Shown: piece after piece, positions 36,251-44,745 of the stretch
How positions within the stretch are numbered: position 1 is the stretch's first letter
Layout of the letters: every line of letters begins with the position of its first letter
Assembly: GCA_002256995.1 (NCBI GenBank)
Contig: NCGX01000012.1
Location: 16,529-80,528 of the forward strand
Direction of reading: 5' to 3'
DNA from: Hydrogenophilales bacterium 16-64-40
GTDB taxonomy: Bacteria; Pseudomonadota; Gammaproteobacteria; Burkholderiales; Thiobacillaceae
Length of the DNA stretch: 64,000 nt
Notes under the pieces: generated by a model
Database searches by the model: none
What the model was told of the DNA's origin: nothing
What the model saw: only the letters and a program-made list of their open reading frames with translations
Translations under genes and position numbers: made by a program

Positions 36251-37486
36251 ATGTCTGCCCTGCAAAAAATGATGGGTTGGGTCGATGATCGCTTCCCGCT
36301 TACCGCTACCTACAAGGCGCACCTGTCCGAGTACTACGCGCCCAAGAACTTCAACTTCTGGTACTTCTTCGGTTCGCTGGCGCTGCTGGTGCTGGTGCTG
36401 CAGATTGTCACCGGCATTTTCCTCACCATGAACTACAAGCCGGATGCGGAGCTCGCCTTCATGTCCGTCGAGTACATCATGCGCGACGTCGAATGGGGCT
36501 GGCTGATCCGCTACATGCACTCCACCGGCGCCTCCATGTTTTTCGTCGTCGTCTATCTGCACATGTTCCGCGGCCTGATGTACGGCTCCTACCGCAAGCC
36601 GCGCGAACTGATCTGGATTTTCGGCGTGCTGATCTATCTCATGTTGATGGCCGAAGCCTTCCTTGGCTACCTGCTGCCGTGGGGCCAGATGTCCTACTGG
36701 GGTGCCCAGGTGATCGTCAACCTGTTCGCCGCGGTGCCTTTCATCGGCGAGGACCTGTCGATCCTGATTCGCGGCGACTACGTGATCTCCGACGCCACGC
36801 TGAACCGCTTCTTTGCCTTCCACGTCATCGCCCTGCCGCTGGTGCTGATCGCGCTGGTGGCGGTGCACCTGGTGGCGCTGCACGAAGTCGGCTCCAACAA
36901 TCCGGACGGCATCGAAATCAAGAAGCACAAAGACCCGGTCACGCACATTCCGCTCGACGGCATCCCCTTCCACCCGTACTACACGGTGAAGGACATCGTC
37001 GGCGTCATCGTCTTCCTGATGGTGTTCTCGGCGATCATGTTCTTCGCGCCGGAAATGGGCGGCTACTTCCTCGAGGCGGCCAACTTCGTTCCGGCCGACT
37101 CGCTGAAGACGCCCGAGCACATCGCGCCGCTGTGGTACTTCACGCCGTTCTACGCCATCTTGCGTGCGGTGCCGCCCTTGTTCGGCTCGCAGTTCCCCGG
37201 TGTGGTGGCGATGGGCATGTCGATCGTGCTGCTGTTCTTCCTGCCCTGGCTCGACCGCAGCAAGGTCAAGTCGATTCGCTACCGTGGCCCGATCTATAAA
37301 ATCGCGCTGGCCCTGTTCATCGTGTCCTTCGTCGGGCTGGGCTACCTTGGCTTGTTGCCTTCGACACCGGTGGCGACGATTTTTGCCCAGGTCTTCTCAG
37401 TGATCTACTTCCTGTTTTTCCTGTTGATGCCCTGGTATACATCGATTGACAAAACCAAACCGGAACCGGAAAGGGTGACTGGCTAA
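36251..37486 (+). CDS. petB: Cytochrome b subunit of the bc1 complex
   Basis: 411-aa membrane protein with about eight helices and paired histidines for the two b haems (MHSTGASMFFVVVYLHMFRG and the later FAFHVIALPLVLIALVAVHL). LPWGQMSYWGAQVIVNL is the Qo-site helix and the PEWY-type loop appears as PEHIAPLWYF. Inner membrane. It is immediately followed by petC with no gap. Confidence 0.97.
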   Translation: MSALQKMMGWVDDRFPLTATYKAHLSEYYAPKNFNFWYFFGSLALLVLVLQIVTGIFLTMNYKPDAELAFMSVEYIMRDVEWGWLIRYMHSTGASMFFVVVYLHMFRGLMYGSYRKPRELIWIFGVLIYLMLMAEAFLGYLLPWGQMSYWGAQVIVNLFAAVPFIGEDLSILIRGDYVISDATLNRFFAFHVIALPLVLIALVAVHLVALHEVGSNNPDGIEIKKHKDPVTHIPLDGIPFHPYYTVKDIVGVIVFLMVFSAIMFFAPEMGGYFLEAANFVPADSLKTPEHIAPLWYFTPFYAILRAVPPLFGSQFPGVVAMGMSIVLLFFLPWLDRSKVKSIRYRGPIYKIALALFIVSFVGLGYLGLLPSTPVATIFAQVFSVIYFLFFLLMPWYTSIDKTKPEPERVTG

Positions 37487-38212
37487 ATGAAACGCTTGAA
37501 GCATTTTCTTTTCCTGCTGGCGGCAGCGCCCGTCGTGGCCTTTGCGGCTGGCGCCACCGTTCACCTCGACAAGGCGCCGGTCAACCTGACCGACAAAGAG
37601 TCCCTGCAGCGCGGCGCCCGCGTGTTCGTCAACTACTGCCTCAGCTGTCATAGCGCCAGCGTCATGCGCTACTCGCGCCTGCAGGACCTGGGCCTGAACG
37701 AAGAGCAGATCAAGGATAACCTGATGTTCGCCGCGGAAAAGCCGGGTGAAACCATGAAGGTCAGCATGGCCAAGGTCGACGGCAAGGCCTGGTTCGGCGC
37801 CACCCCGCCCGACCTCAGCGTGATTTCGCGTTCGCGTGGTGCCGACTGGCTCTACACCTACCTGCGCAGTTTCTACCGCGACGATAGCCGCGCCACCGGC
37901 TGGAACAACACCGTGTTCGACAAGGTCGGCATGCCGCACGTGATGTGGAACCTGCAGGGCGAACTGGCACCCGTCTACAAGACGCAAGGCGGGCATGAAG
38001 TGATCGAACGCCTCGAACTGGTCAAGCCCGGCAGCGTCACCCTGGCCCAGTACGACGCCATGGTCGGCGACCTGGTCAACTACCTGGTATGGATGGGTGA
38101 ACCTGCCCAGGTCCAGCGCAAGCAGCTTGGTGTCATCGTTCTGCTTTTCCTGGCAGTCTTCTTTGTGGTGGCCTATTACCTGAAGAAAGAGTTCTGGAAA
38201 GACATCCACTGA
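37487..38212 (+). CDS. petC: Cytochrome c1 subunit of the bc1 complex
   Basis: 241-aa cytochrome c1 with signal peptide (about 1-21), haem motif CLSCH at 51-55, and the axial methionine probably in VGMPHVMWNLQG. A C-terminal helix (VIVLLFLAVFFVVAYYL) anchors it to the membrane. It accepts electrons from the Rieske protein and passes them to soluble cytochromes. A very strong terminator follows. Confidence 0.96.
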   Translation: MKRLKHFLFLLAAAPVVAFAAGATVHLDKAPVNLTDKESLQRGARVFVNYCLSCHSASVMRYSRLQDLGLNEEQIKDNLMFAAEKPGETMKVSMAKVDGKAWFGATPPDLSVISRSRGADWLYTYLRSFYRDDSRATGWNNTVFDKVGMPHVMWNLQGELAPVYKTQGGHEVIERLELVKPGSVTLAQYDAMVGDLVNYLVWMGEPAQVQRKQLGVIVLLFLAVFFVVAYYLKKEFWKDIH

Positions 38213-38228
38213 ACCCGGTCACGCCGTT

Positions 38229-38267
38229 CGCCAACAGCCGGACTGTGTGTCCGGCTGTTGGCGTTTT
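38229..38267 (+). terminator. petABC terminator
   Basis: Perfect 15-bp stem (38229-38243 with 38249-38263), loop TGTGT, then TTTT. It also contains no promoter-like hexamers, so sspA needs its own promoter at about 38270-38310. Confidence 0.92.
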
Positions 38268-38316
38268 AAGCATCAAACACACGCAACACCATGCAATACC
38301 ATAGGGAGCCCCTGCC

Positions 38317-38916
38317 ATGATGACTTTGTATTCCGGTAGCACCGATCCGTACAGCCACCGCTGTCGCATTGTCCTGTTCGAAAAGGACATGGACTTCGAA
38401 ATCATCGACGTCGACATGCACAACAAGCCGGAAGAAATCGCCAGCATCAGCCCCAGCGGCAAGATGCCGGTGCTGGTCGAACGCGATCTGATTCTGACCG
38501 AGTCCAACATCATCAACGAATACATCGACGAGCGTTTTCCGCATCCGCAGTTGATGCCGCCGGACCCCGTCATGCGCGCGCGTGCGCGACTGGTGCTGTT
38601 CAACTTCGAGCACGACCTGTTCACCCACGTCAACACGCTCGAGCACAGCCTCGGCAAGGGGTCGGACAAGGCACGCCTGGAAATCCGCGACAGCCTGTCG
38701 CAACTGACGCCCATCCTCACCAAACAGAAATACCTGATGAACGACGAGTTCTCCATGCTGGATGTGGCGATCGCCCCGTTGCTGTGGCGCCTCGAGCATT
38801 ACGGTATCGAACTGCCGAAAGTGGCGGCGGCAGTGCTCAAGTACCGCGAGCGTCTGTTCAGCCGTCCCGCCTTCATCAGCGCGCTGACGCCCACCGAAAA
38901 AGCGCTGCGCAAGTAA
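38317..38916 (+). CDS. sspA: Stringent starvation protein A
   Basis: 199-aa glutathione S-transferase-fold protein that binds RNA polymerase. The N-terminal domain TLYSGSTDPYSHRCRIVLFE carries the SspA proline-tyrosine pattern and no catalytic Ser/Cys; then KMPVLVERDLILTESNIINE and the C-terminal helical domain (SMLDVAIAPLLWRLEHYGI). As in many betaproteobacteria it lies just after petABC and before sspB. Confidence 0.95.
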   Translation: MMTLYSGSTDPYSHRCRIVLFEKDMDFEIIDVDMHNKPEEIASISPSGKMPVLVERDLILTESNIINEYIDERFPHPQLMPPDPVMRARARLVLFNFEHDLFTHVNTLEHSLGKGSDKARLEIRDSLSQLTPILTKQKYLMNDEFSMLDVAIAPLLWRLEHYGIELPKVAAAVLKYRERLFSRPAFISALTPTEKALRK

Positions 38917-38927
38917 AGGCAGAACGG

Positions 38928-39332
38928 GTGGCCGAGATTTCAACCAAGCCCTATCTGATCCGCGCGCTGTACGAGTGGTGTGTGGACTCAGGCTTCACCC
39001 CGCAGTTGCTGGTTGCGGTGGATGACCGCACCCGTGTGCCGCCCGGCTTCGTCAAGGACGGCCAGATCGTGCTGAACATCAGCGCCGGCGCAACGCGAAA
39101 TCTCACCTTGGACAACGACTGGATCCAGTTTTCTTCACGCTTTGGCGGCGTCTCGCACGAGCTTTCCATTCCGGTCGATCGGGTCATGGCCATCTTCGCG
39201 CGTGAGAATGGGCAGGGCCTGCATTTCGAGCCCGTCGATACCCCCGAGCCGCCCGATCAGGCTCCGCCCACCCCGCCAGGCGAGGCCCCGCCCCCGCCCA
39301 AGGGCAAGCCCTCGCTCAAAGTCGTCAAGTAA
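38928..39332 (+). CDS. sspB: ClpXP adaptor SspB
   Basis: 134-aa SspB. Substrate-binding domain starts STKPYLIRALYEWCVDSGFT and includes PQLLVAVDDRTRVPPGFVKDG and GGVSHELSIPVDRVMAIFAR. A proline-rich tail leads to GKPSLKVVK, the short C-terminal motif that docks on ClpX. It delivers ssrA-tagged proteins to ClpXP. Start GTG at 38928 with AAAGG eight bases before; the frame continues upstream inside sspA but without similarity. Confidence 0.93.
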   Translation: MAEISTKPYLIRALYEWCVDSGFTPQLLVAVDDRTRVPPGFVKDGQIVLNISAGATRNLTLDNDWIQFSSRFGGVSHELSIPVDRVMAIFARENGQGLHFEPVDTPEPPDQAPPTPPGEAPPPPKGKPSLKVVK

Positions 39333-39358
39333 TCAGTCAATCAAGCGTGCGGCATCGC

Positions 39359-39364
39359 TATAAT
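39359..39364 (+). promoter_or_regulatory. -10 box for tRNA-Thr
   Basis: Perfect TATAAT ten bases before the tRNA, followed by a GC-rich discriminator (GTCGCGCG) as usual for stable RNA genes. No convincing -35 hexamer at 17 bases upstream. Confidence 0.6.
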
Positions 39365-39374
39365 GTCGCGCGTC

Positions 39375-39450
39375 GCCGCTTTAGCTCAGTTGGTAGAGCA
39401 ACCGCCTTGTAAGCGGTAGGTCGTCAGTTCGAATCCGACAAGCGGCACCA
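39375..39450 (+). tRNA. tRNA-Thr (anticodon TGT)
   Basis: 76-nt cloverleaf with CCA encoded. Acceptor GCCGCTT pairs with AAGCGGC; D-arm TAGCTCAGTTGGTAGAGCA; anticodon TGT at 39408-39410 in the loop CTTGTAA; T-arm GTTCGAATCC. Reads ACA and related threonine codons. Confidence 0.97.
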
Positions 39451-39459
39451 GTATTCATG

Positions 39460-39492
39460 CGGTTCCCGGCCATTATGGCGGGAGCCGTTTTT
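39460..39492 (+). terminator. tRNA-Thr terminator
   Basis: CGGTTCCCG (39460-39468) / CGGGAGCCG (39479-39487) with one G-T pair, followed by T5. Confidence 0.85.
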
Positions 39493-39858
39493 GTTGGTGG
39501 CTCCGAATGGATACCACTTCGATCAACTAGCTCCCCATGCCTTCCTGTTCGGTAGGTAGCCTTCGACAAATTTACGACAGCCGGCCCGGAAGCCCGAGAG
39601 GGGTTGGGTTGTCGGGTGCCTTACTCAGGCACCTTCGCCGGTTCAACATCAGTGATGGTCTACATCATGTTCATACTTACTTTCTTCGGTCGTCTCAAAT
39701 CGACCTGTTGCCGTAATTCGCGTGGAATGTGCTGATCGACCGCTCGTCGATTTACGTCCATCGTCCACCTGTCAAAAAAAACGTCCCGGGGCGGTCTATC
39801 AAGGTTAACTCGTTGAGCGTTTGACCCGATTAAGAATGTGCCAAGTCATTTGAGATTG
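39493..39858. other. Gene-poor stretch beside tRNA-Thr
   Basis: About 365 bases with lower GC than the surroundings and no protein-coding gene of recognisable family. It contains a hairpin GGTGCCT-TACTC-AGGCACC (about 39615-39633) and one possible 33-codon frame on the minus strand (39660-39761). Its position behind a tRNA gene is typical of a scar left by an integrated element, but I find no attachment-site copy of the tRNA 3' end inside the window. Confidence 0.5.
39660..39761 (-). CDS. Possible 33-aa small protein
   Basis: ATG at 39761 follows AGGTGG on the minus strand by three to four bases and opens 33 codons rich in Arg and Lys (MDVNRRAVDQHIPRELRQQV, then DLRRPKKVSMNMM). Codon use (CGA, AGA, TTA) differs from the neighbours. 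It could be a small basic peptide or chance. Not recognised. Confidence 0.25.
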   Translation of the reverse strand: MDVNRRAVDQHIPRELRQQVDLRRPKKVSMNMM

Positions 39859-40305
39859 CTAAATACGCGGACCCCCACGCCGGTTTTTCACCCGGCTGAG
39901 CAGCAGCTTACAGTTGACCTTTACGACATGACGGCGCGAAAACAGGTTGCGCCGGACGAAATCCTCCAGCGCCGCGTTGTCCTCGGTCAGGGTGTGAATA
40001 TGCAAGCTGGTCATGTCGCTCATGATGTAGAGGCTTCTGACCTCGGGTTGCTTGGCCAGATCTTCGGCCACCATTTCGATCCCCTGCGGGTCGACTTCGA
40101 CATCGAAGAAAGCCGAGACGAGGGTGCCGACCTTTTCCGGATTCACGATGACGGTGAATTTTTCGATGACGCCTTCTTCGATCAGGCGCTGCACGCGGTC
40201 GCGGGCATGCACCCGGGAAATGCTCAACTCGCGGGCGATGTCGGCAAAGCTCATGCGGCCGTCGTCAACCAGCATGGCAAGAATTTTCTGATCCATATCG
40301 TTCAT
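39859..40305 (-). CDS. Lrp/AsnC family transcriptional regulator
   Basis: 148-aa regulator. N-terminal helix-turn-helix MNDMDQKILAMLVDDGRMSF and ADIARELSISRVHARDRVQR; C-terminal ligand-binding RAM domain with FTVIVNPEKVGTLVSAFFDV and SLYIMSDMTSLHIHTL. Usually binds an amino acid or related ligand. ATG at 40305 has GAGG six bases before; GTG two codons earlier is possible. Likely target is unknown; the nearest genes are the TauE/SafE permease and the peptide transport operon. Confidence 0.9.
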   Translation of the reverse strand: MNDMDQKILAMLVDDGRMSFADIARELSISRVHARDRVQRLIEEGVIEKFTVIVNPEKVGTLVSAFFDVEVDPQGIEMVAEDLAKQPEVRSLYIMSDMTSLHIHTLTEDNAALEDFVRRNLFSRRHVVKVNCKLLLSRVKNRRGGPRI

Positions 40306-40327
40306 AGGCACCTCGTCGTTCAGCTGC

Positions 40328-41131
40328 TTAGTTCAGCACGCTCCACAGCATGCGCAGCGAAATCGCCAGCACCAGTACGCCAAAAATTCGTTTGAGTCGC
40401 TTCACCGGCAAGGCGTGTCCCAGGCGCACGCCCAGCGGGGCCGTCAGTACGGCGGCGCCGGCGATCGCCGCCAAGGCGGGCAGGGATACATAGCCCAGGG
40501 TTCCACCCGGCAACTGTGCGTGCCCCCATCCGGACAGGACAAAGCCCGCCGCGCCGAACAGCGCGATGGGCAAACCTAGTGCGGTGGAAATGGCGATGGC
40601 ACGCTTGAGCTCGAGGTTGCAGGCGTGCAGCAGCGGCACCGTGATGTTGCCGCCACCGATGCCAAGCAGCGCCGACAGCGAGCCGACGCCGACGCCGACG
40701 CCCCACAAGCCGCCGCGACCGGGCAGGCGCCAGTGCGCGGCGGGTTTCCAGTCCAGCATGAACTGGGTGCCGACGAACAGCAGGAATACGGCGAAGAAGC
40801 CCTTCAGCATGGCCGCCGGGATGAAGCCCGCCAGGTAGCCGCTGGCAAAACCGCCCAGCAGCGTGGCCGGGGCCAGCAGGCGCACCACCGACCAGTCGAT
40901 GGCACGGCGTTTCTGCTGCGCCCAGATCGCCGACATCGAGGTGAATACGATGGCGGCCAGCGAGGTGCCGATGGCCAGGTGCGGGATGATTTCCGGTGGC
41001 AGGCCGTGATGCTGGAATATCCAGATCAGGGCAGGGACGATCACGACCCCGCCGCCGATTCCGAGCATGCCGGCGAGTAATCCGGCAAACAGACCCAGGC
41101 CAAGAAAAGAAACGATCTCCAGCACGTGCAT
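40328..41131 (-). CDS. TauE/SafE (TSUP) family permease
   Basis: 267-aa inner-membrane protein with about eight helices. Both halves carry the TSUP repeat motif: LLAGMLGIGGGVVIVPAL in the first and SALLGIGGGNITVPLLHAC in the second. Family members export sulfite or sulfoacetate or move other organosulfur anions, fitting a sulfur-oxidising host, although the substrate is not readable. ATG at 41131 abuts the AGGA sequence, so GTG two codons in (41125) may be the true start. It lies 22 bases before the Lrp gene. Confidence 0.87.
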   Translation of the reverse strand: MHVLEIVSFLGLGLFAGLLAGMLGIGGGVVIVPALIWIFQHHGLPPEIIPHLAIGTSLAAIVFTSMSAIWAQQKRRAIDWSVVRLLAPATLLGGFASGYLAGFIPAAMLKGFFAVFLLFVGTQFMLDWKPAAHWRLPGRGGLWGVGVGVGSLSALLGIGGGNITVPLLHACNLELKRAIAISTALGLPIALFGAAGFVLSGWGHAQLPGGTLGYVSLPALAAIAGAAVLTAPLGVRLGHALPVKRLKRIFGVLVLAISLRMLWSVLN

Positions 41132-41173
41132 TTCCTCATGCGGCCGCAAGCGGCCATTTGTATTGTGGTTGAA

Positions 41174-42775
41174 TCAGGCGCCCGCAGCGGCGCCGTCGCT
41201 GCGCGGATCGGAGGCCGCCTCGCAGGTGCCGTCGTCCAACACGCGGATGACGCCCGCGTGTCCCATCATCTGTGCGTAATCGTCTACCCGTTCAACTTCA
41301 TGCCCCCGCCGCGCGAGTTCTTCGAACACCTCCGGCGCGAAGCGGCCTTCCAGCTTCAGGCTGTCGCTGCTCTGCCCCCAGGTGCGGCCGAGCAGCCAGC
41401 GCGGGCTGTCCAGCACCTCGTTCAGGGGCAGGTGATAGCCCAGTGCACGGGTGGCGACTGCCGCCTGCGTCTGCGGCTGGCCGTCGCCGCCCATGGTGCC
41501 GTAGACCAGCCGGGGCCGGCCGTCCTCCAGATACATGGCCGGGTTGAGGGTGTGGAAGGGACGTTTGCCCGGTTTCAGCACATTGACGTGTTGCGGGTCG
41601 AGCGAGAAGGACGCGCCGCGGTTCTGCCAGATGATGCCGGTTTCCCCGGCCACCACGCCGCTTCCGTATTCGTGATAAATGCTCTGGATGGCGCTGACGG
41701 CGCGGCCTTTCGCGTCCACCACGCCGAACCAGACCGTGTCCGCCGGCCCTACGCCTTTTCCCCATGGCGCGGCGCGAGTGGGGTCGATGGCGGCAGCCAG
41801 GCCGGCGGTCGTGGCGGTCGAGAGCAGGTCGGCGACCGGAACGTCGATATGGTCCGGGTCGGCCACATGGCGGTCGCGCAGGCGGAAGGCCTGCTTGGTC
41901 GCCTCGACCACAAGATGCACGTAATCGGCGGAGAGATGCGGGTGGCGCGCCAGATCGAAGTGATCAAGCTGGCCCAGGATGAGCAGAGAGGCCAGTCCCT
42001 GGGTGGGCGGCGGCATATTGACCGCCAGCCCGTTGCAATAGCGCACGCTGATGGGCGCTACCTGGCGGCAGTGGAACGCTGCTAGATCGTCGGCGCGCAG
42101 CAGGCTGCCGGAATCGGCCAGGCCTTGCACGACACGGCGTCCGAGTTCGCCGCGATAGAAGCCTTCCGCCCCGTCCCGTTGCAGCAGGCGCAAGCTATCG
42201 GCTAGCTGCGGCTGTCGGAAAACGGCCCCGCCCGGTGTCGGTTGCCCTTTGGGCGCATAGATGTCGGTCAGGGTCTGGAACCCGCCGAGTTCCGCCCACT
42301 TTTGCGTCAGAAAGTCGCCCTGACTGGCGCTACACGTGTAGCCTTCTTCGGCGTGACCATGTGCTGTGGCCAGCACCGCCTGCCAGTCCAAACGGCCGTT
42401 CCAGTGCGTGCGGCTGAATGCATGTGCGGCGCCCCATACCGACACCAGACCGGCCACCGTGTTGGCAGCATGGGGGCCGCGAGTGGGAATCGCATCCAAC
42501 CCCTGGCGGGCATAAAAATCAGGGGTGTAGGCCTGGCCGGCGGGACCGGCGCCATCCAGCCCGGTCAGGTTTCCCGATTCGTCGCAGAGCAGCCAGAAGC
42601 CATCGCCACCGAGGCTGTTCATGTGCGGATAGACCACGCTGAGGGTGCTGCCGACAGCGAGTGCCGCTTCAACGGCGTTGCCGCCCGCCGCGAGCACCGC
42701 CTTGCCGGCGGCCGTCGCAAGAAAGTGCGGCGAGGTCACCACGCCGCGCGAGGACTGGGCGTGCCGGGCTGTCAT
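41174..42775 (-). CDS. Gamma-glutamyltransferase (YwrD-like)
   Basis: 533-aa Ntn-hydrolase precursor. Autoprocessing should expose T347 in GPADTVWFGVVDAKGRAVSA. The family start GVVTSPHFLATAAGKAVLAA, NSLGGDGFWLL, TQGLASL and, in the small subunit, YGTMGGDGQPQTQ are present. No clear signal peptide, so like YwrD it is probably cytoplasmic. It hydrolyses gamma-glutamyl compounds such as glutathione. ATG at 42775 overlaps the stop of the ABC ATPase (ATGA), which ties it to the peptide transporter. Confidence 0.9.
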   Translation of the reverse strand: MTARHAQSSRGVVTSPHFLATAAGKAVLAAGGNAVEAALAVGSTLSVVYPHMNSLGGDGFWLLCDESGNLTGLDGAGPAGQAYTPDFYARQGLDAIPTRGPHAANTVAGLVSVWGAAHAFSRTHWNGRLDWQAVLATAHGHAEEGYTCSASQGDFLTQKWAELGGFQTLTDIYAPKGQPTPGGAVFRQPQLADSLRLLQRDGAEGFYRGELGRRVVQGLADSGSLLRADDLAAFHCRQVAPISVRYCNGLAVNMPPPTQGLASLLILGQLDHFDLARHPHLSADYVHLVVEATKQAFRLRDRHVADPDHIDVPVADLLSTATTAGLAAAIDPTRAAPWGKGVGPADTVWFGVVDAKGRAVSAIQSIYHEYGSGVVAGETGIIWQNRGASFSLDPQHVNVLKPGKRPFHTLNPAMYLEDGRPRLVYGTMGGDGQPQTQAAVATRALGYHLPLNEVLDSPRWLLGRTWGQSSDSLKLEGRFAPEVFEELARRGHEVERVDDYAQMMGHAGVIRVLDDGTCEAASDPRSDGAAAGA

Positions 42776-43752
42776 GCTATTGCGACCGGAAATAGACACG
42801 CCACCTGCCGGCCCGCATCCAGTGCGGTAAGGGCCGGATCGGTCTCACGACAGGCAGCCTGGACCTGCGGACAGCGCCCGGCAAAGCGACAGCCCTTGGG
42901 CAGGTTGACCGGACTCGGGATTTCGCCACTCAGCGACGCCTTGAGCGGCATGTCGAAGCGCGGGAAGGCCTGCAGCAGCGCCCGCGTATAGGGATGCCGC
43001 GGCGTGTTGAGGATGGCGTCGGTCGGCCCCTGCTCAACGATGCGGCCCAGGTAAAGCACCGCAATTTTCTCGCACAGGTAGCTCGCCACGCCCAGGTCGT
43101 GCGTGATGAACACGAGGGTGATGCCGGATTCGCGGCAGAGGTCGCGCAGGAGGTTGAGCACCTGGGCCTGGACCGAGACATCGAGCCCCGCCACCGACTC
43201 GTCGGCCATGATGACCTCGGGTTCGGACGCCAGCGCGCGGGCGATGGCAATGCGGCGGATCTGGCCGCCGGACAGCTCGCTGGGAAAGCGTTGCAGCAGG
43301 CCGGCAGGCAGCCCCACGCGCAGCAGCAGCGACTCGAGGCGCGCGGGGATTTCGCGCTCCACACACAGCTGGTGCAGGCGGATCGGCTCGGCCAGGATGT
43401 CCTCGATGCGCATCCTCGGATTCATCGAGCCACGGGCATTCTGGTAGATGAACGCCACCTCGCGCGCAAAGCGTTTTTTTGCTTCGGCGTCGAGTTGGGC
43501 AAGGTCGCGTTGCCCGTACAGGACGCGGCCGTCACTGGCAGGTTCGAGACCGAGCATGAGCCGGATGAGGGTGGACTTGCCGGACCCGCTTTCGCCGACC
43601 AGCGCGAGCGTGTCGCCGCGCTGTACTTCCAGGCGCACGCCGTCGAGCGCCTTGAGTTGCCGCGATGGCGCGCGAAACCAGCCACTGCCGCGCAGCTCGT
43701 AGCTTCGTTCGACATCCAGCAGGGAAAAAATGGGGTTTGGCATGACATGCAC
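42772..43752 (-). CDS. Oligopeptide ABC transporter ATPase (DppF/OppF type)
   Basis: 326-aa ATPase. Walker A GESGSGKST, signature LSGGQIRR, Walker B VIMADESVAGLD (DE present), H-loop FITHDLGV, and the C-terminal Opp/Dpp extension with cysteines GCRFAGRCPQVQAAC. It powers peptide uptake with the DppD-type partner. The ATG directly follows the stop of the upstream ATPase gene; MPN three codons later is an alternative start. Confidence 0.92.
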   Translation of the reverse strand: MHVMPNPIFSLLDVERSYELRGSGWFRAPSRQLKALDGVRLEVQRGDTLALVGESGSGKSTLIRLMLGLEPASDGRVLYGQRDLAQLDAEAKKRFAREVAFIYQNARGSMNPRMRIEDILAEPIRLHQLCVEREIPARLESLLLRVGLPAGLLQRFPSELSGGQIRRIAIARALASEPEVIMADESVAGLDVSVQAQVLNLLRDLCRESGITLVFITHDLGVASYLCEKIAVLYLGRIVEQGPTDAILNTPRHPYTRALLQAFPRFDMPLKASLSGEIPSPVNLPKGCRFAGRCPQVQAACRETDPALTALDAGRQVACLFPVAIA

Positions 43753-44745
43753 CTAGTCAATGAACCAGCAGGCAACCTGGCGCCCGTCGCGGGTTTCGGC
43801 CTGCGGGCGCTGCTCGCTGCAGATCGTCTTCGCCTTGGGGCAGCGCGGGGCGAAACGGCAGCCGCCGGGCATCGCGTTCAGGGGGGGAATCTGGCCGGGG
43901 ATGGGCACGAGCCGCCGCGAACCCAGCTCGACGACGCACGACTTGAGCCCCTGGGTATAGGGATGCAGCGGCGCAGCGAGCACGTGTTCGCTGGGGCCTT
44001 CCTCGACGATCTGCCCGGCATACATGACCGCGATGCGATCGCATACCTGGGCGCCCAGCGCAAGGTCGTGGAGCACGAAGATCGCGCTCGAATTCAGGGC
44101 CCGCACGCGGTCCAGGATGAGCTCCATGATCTGCGCCTGGATGGTGACGTCGAGCGCGCTGGTGGGCTCGTCGGCGAGCAGCAGCTCGGGATTGCAGGCG
44201 AGCGCGACGGCGATCATGACGCGCTGCTGCATGCCGCCGGAAAGTTCGTGCGGATAGGCGTCGAGTCGCATGCGCGGTTCGGGAATGCCGACGCTGTGCA
44301 TCAGTTCCGCAGCCCGTTCCCGGCGCGCCCATCTCGACAGCCGAAGATGGCGCTTGAGCGGCTCGGCGATCTGCGCGCCCACCGTGAAGCACGGGTTGAG
44401 CGCCGCGGTCGCATCCTGAAAAATCAGGCCGATCTTGTTGCCGCGCAGGCGGCGATAGTCCGCCTCCCTGAGTTGGGTGAGCTCGGTATCGCGAAAGCGC
44501 ATGCTTCCATCCAGTTGCACCTCGGGCGCTCGCAGCAGGCCGATGAGAGCCAGGGCAAGGGTGGACTTCCCGGCGCCCGATTCGCCGATCAGCCCCAGGG
44601 TTTCGCCGGGACGAAGGGCCAGGCTGACCCCATCGAGTACGACGGCCTTGCCGCGGCGCAAACTGAGATCGCTCACGTTGAGCAGCGGTTCCTGAATTGC
44701 CGGGATGTCGGCCACCCGGGGGGTTAAAGCAACAGCGCTGTGCAT
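43753..44745 (-). CDS. Oligopeptide ABC transporter ATPase (DppD/OppD type)
   Basis: 330-aa ATPase with Walker A GESGAGKST, signature LSGGMQQRVM, Walker B LLLADEPTSALD, H-loop VLHDLAL, and the peptide-family tail GGCRFAPRCPKAKTICSEQ. It begins right after the dppC-like stop. It pairs with the next gene's ATPase under the two permeases. Confidence 0.93.
   Translation of the reverse strand: MHSAVALTPRVADIPAIQEPLLNVSDLSLRRGKAVVLDGVSLALRPGETLGLIGESGAGKSTLALALIGLLRAPEVQLDGSMRFRDTELTQLREADYRRLRGNKIGLIFQDATAALNPCFTVGAQIAEPLKRHLRLSRWARRERAAELMHSVGIPEPRMRLDAYPHELSGGMQQRVMIAVALACNPELLLADEPTSALDVTIQAQIMELILDRVRALNSSAIFVLHDLALGAQVCDRIAVMYAGQIVEEGPSEHVLAAPLHPYTQGLKSCVVELGSRRLVPIPGQIPPLNAMPGGCRFAPRCPKAKTICSEQRPQAETRDGRQVACWFID

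Noticed and set aside
39381-39569. Minus-strand frame with CRIRTDDLPLTRRLLYQLS
   Set aside because: This is the well-known false protein made by reading tRNA-Thr backwards; the tRNA explains the sequence.
42994-44727. 577-codon plus-strand frame
   Set aside because: Antisense to both ABC ATPase genes, which carry complete Walker and signature motifs.
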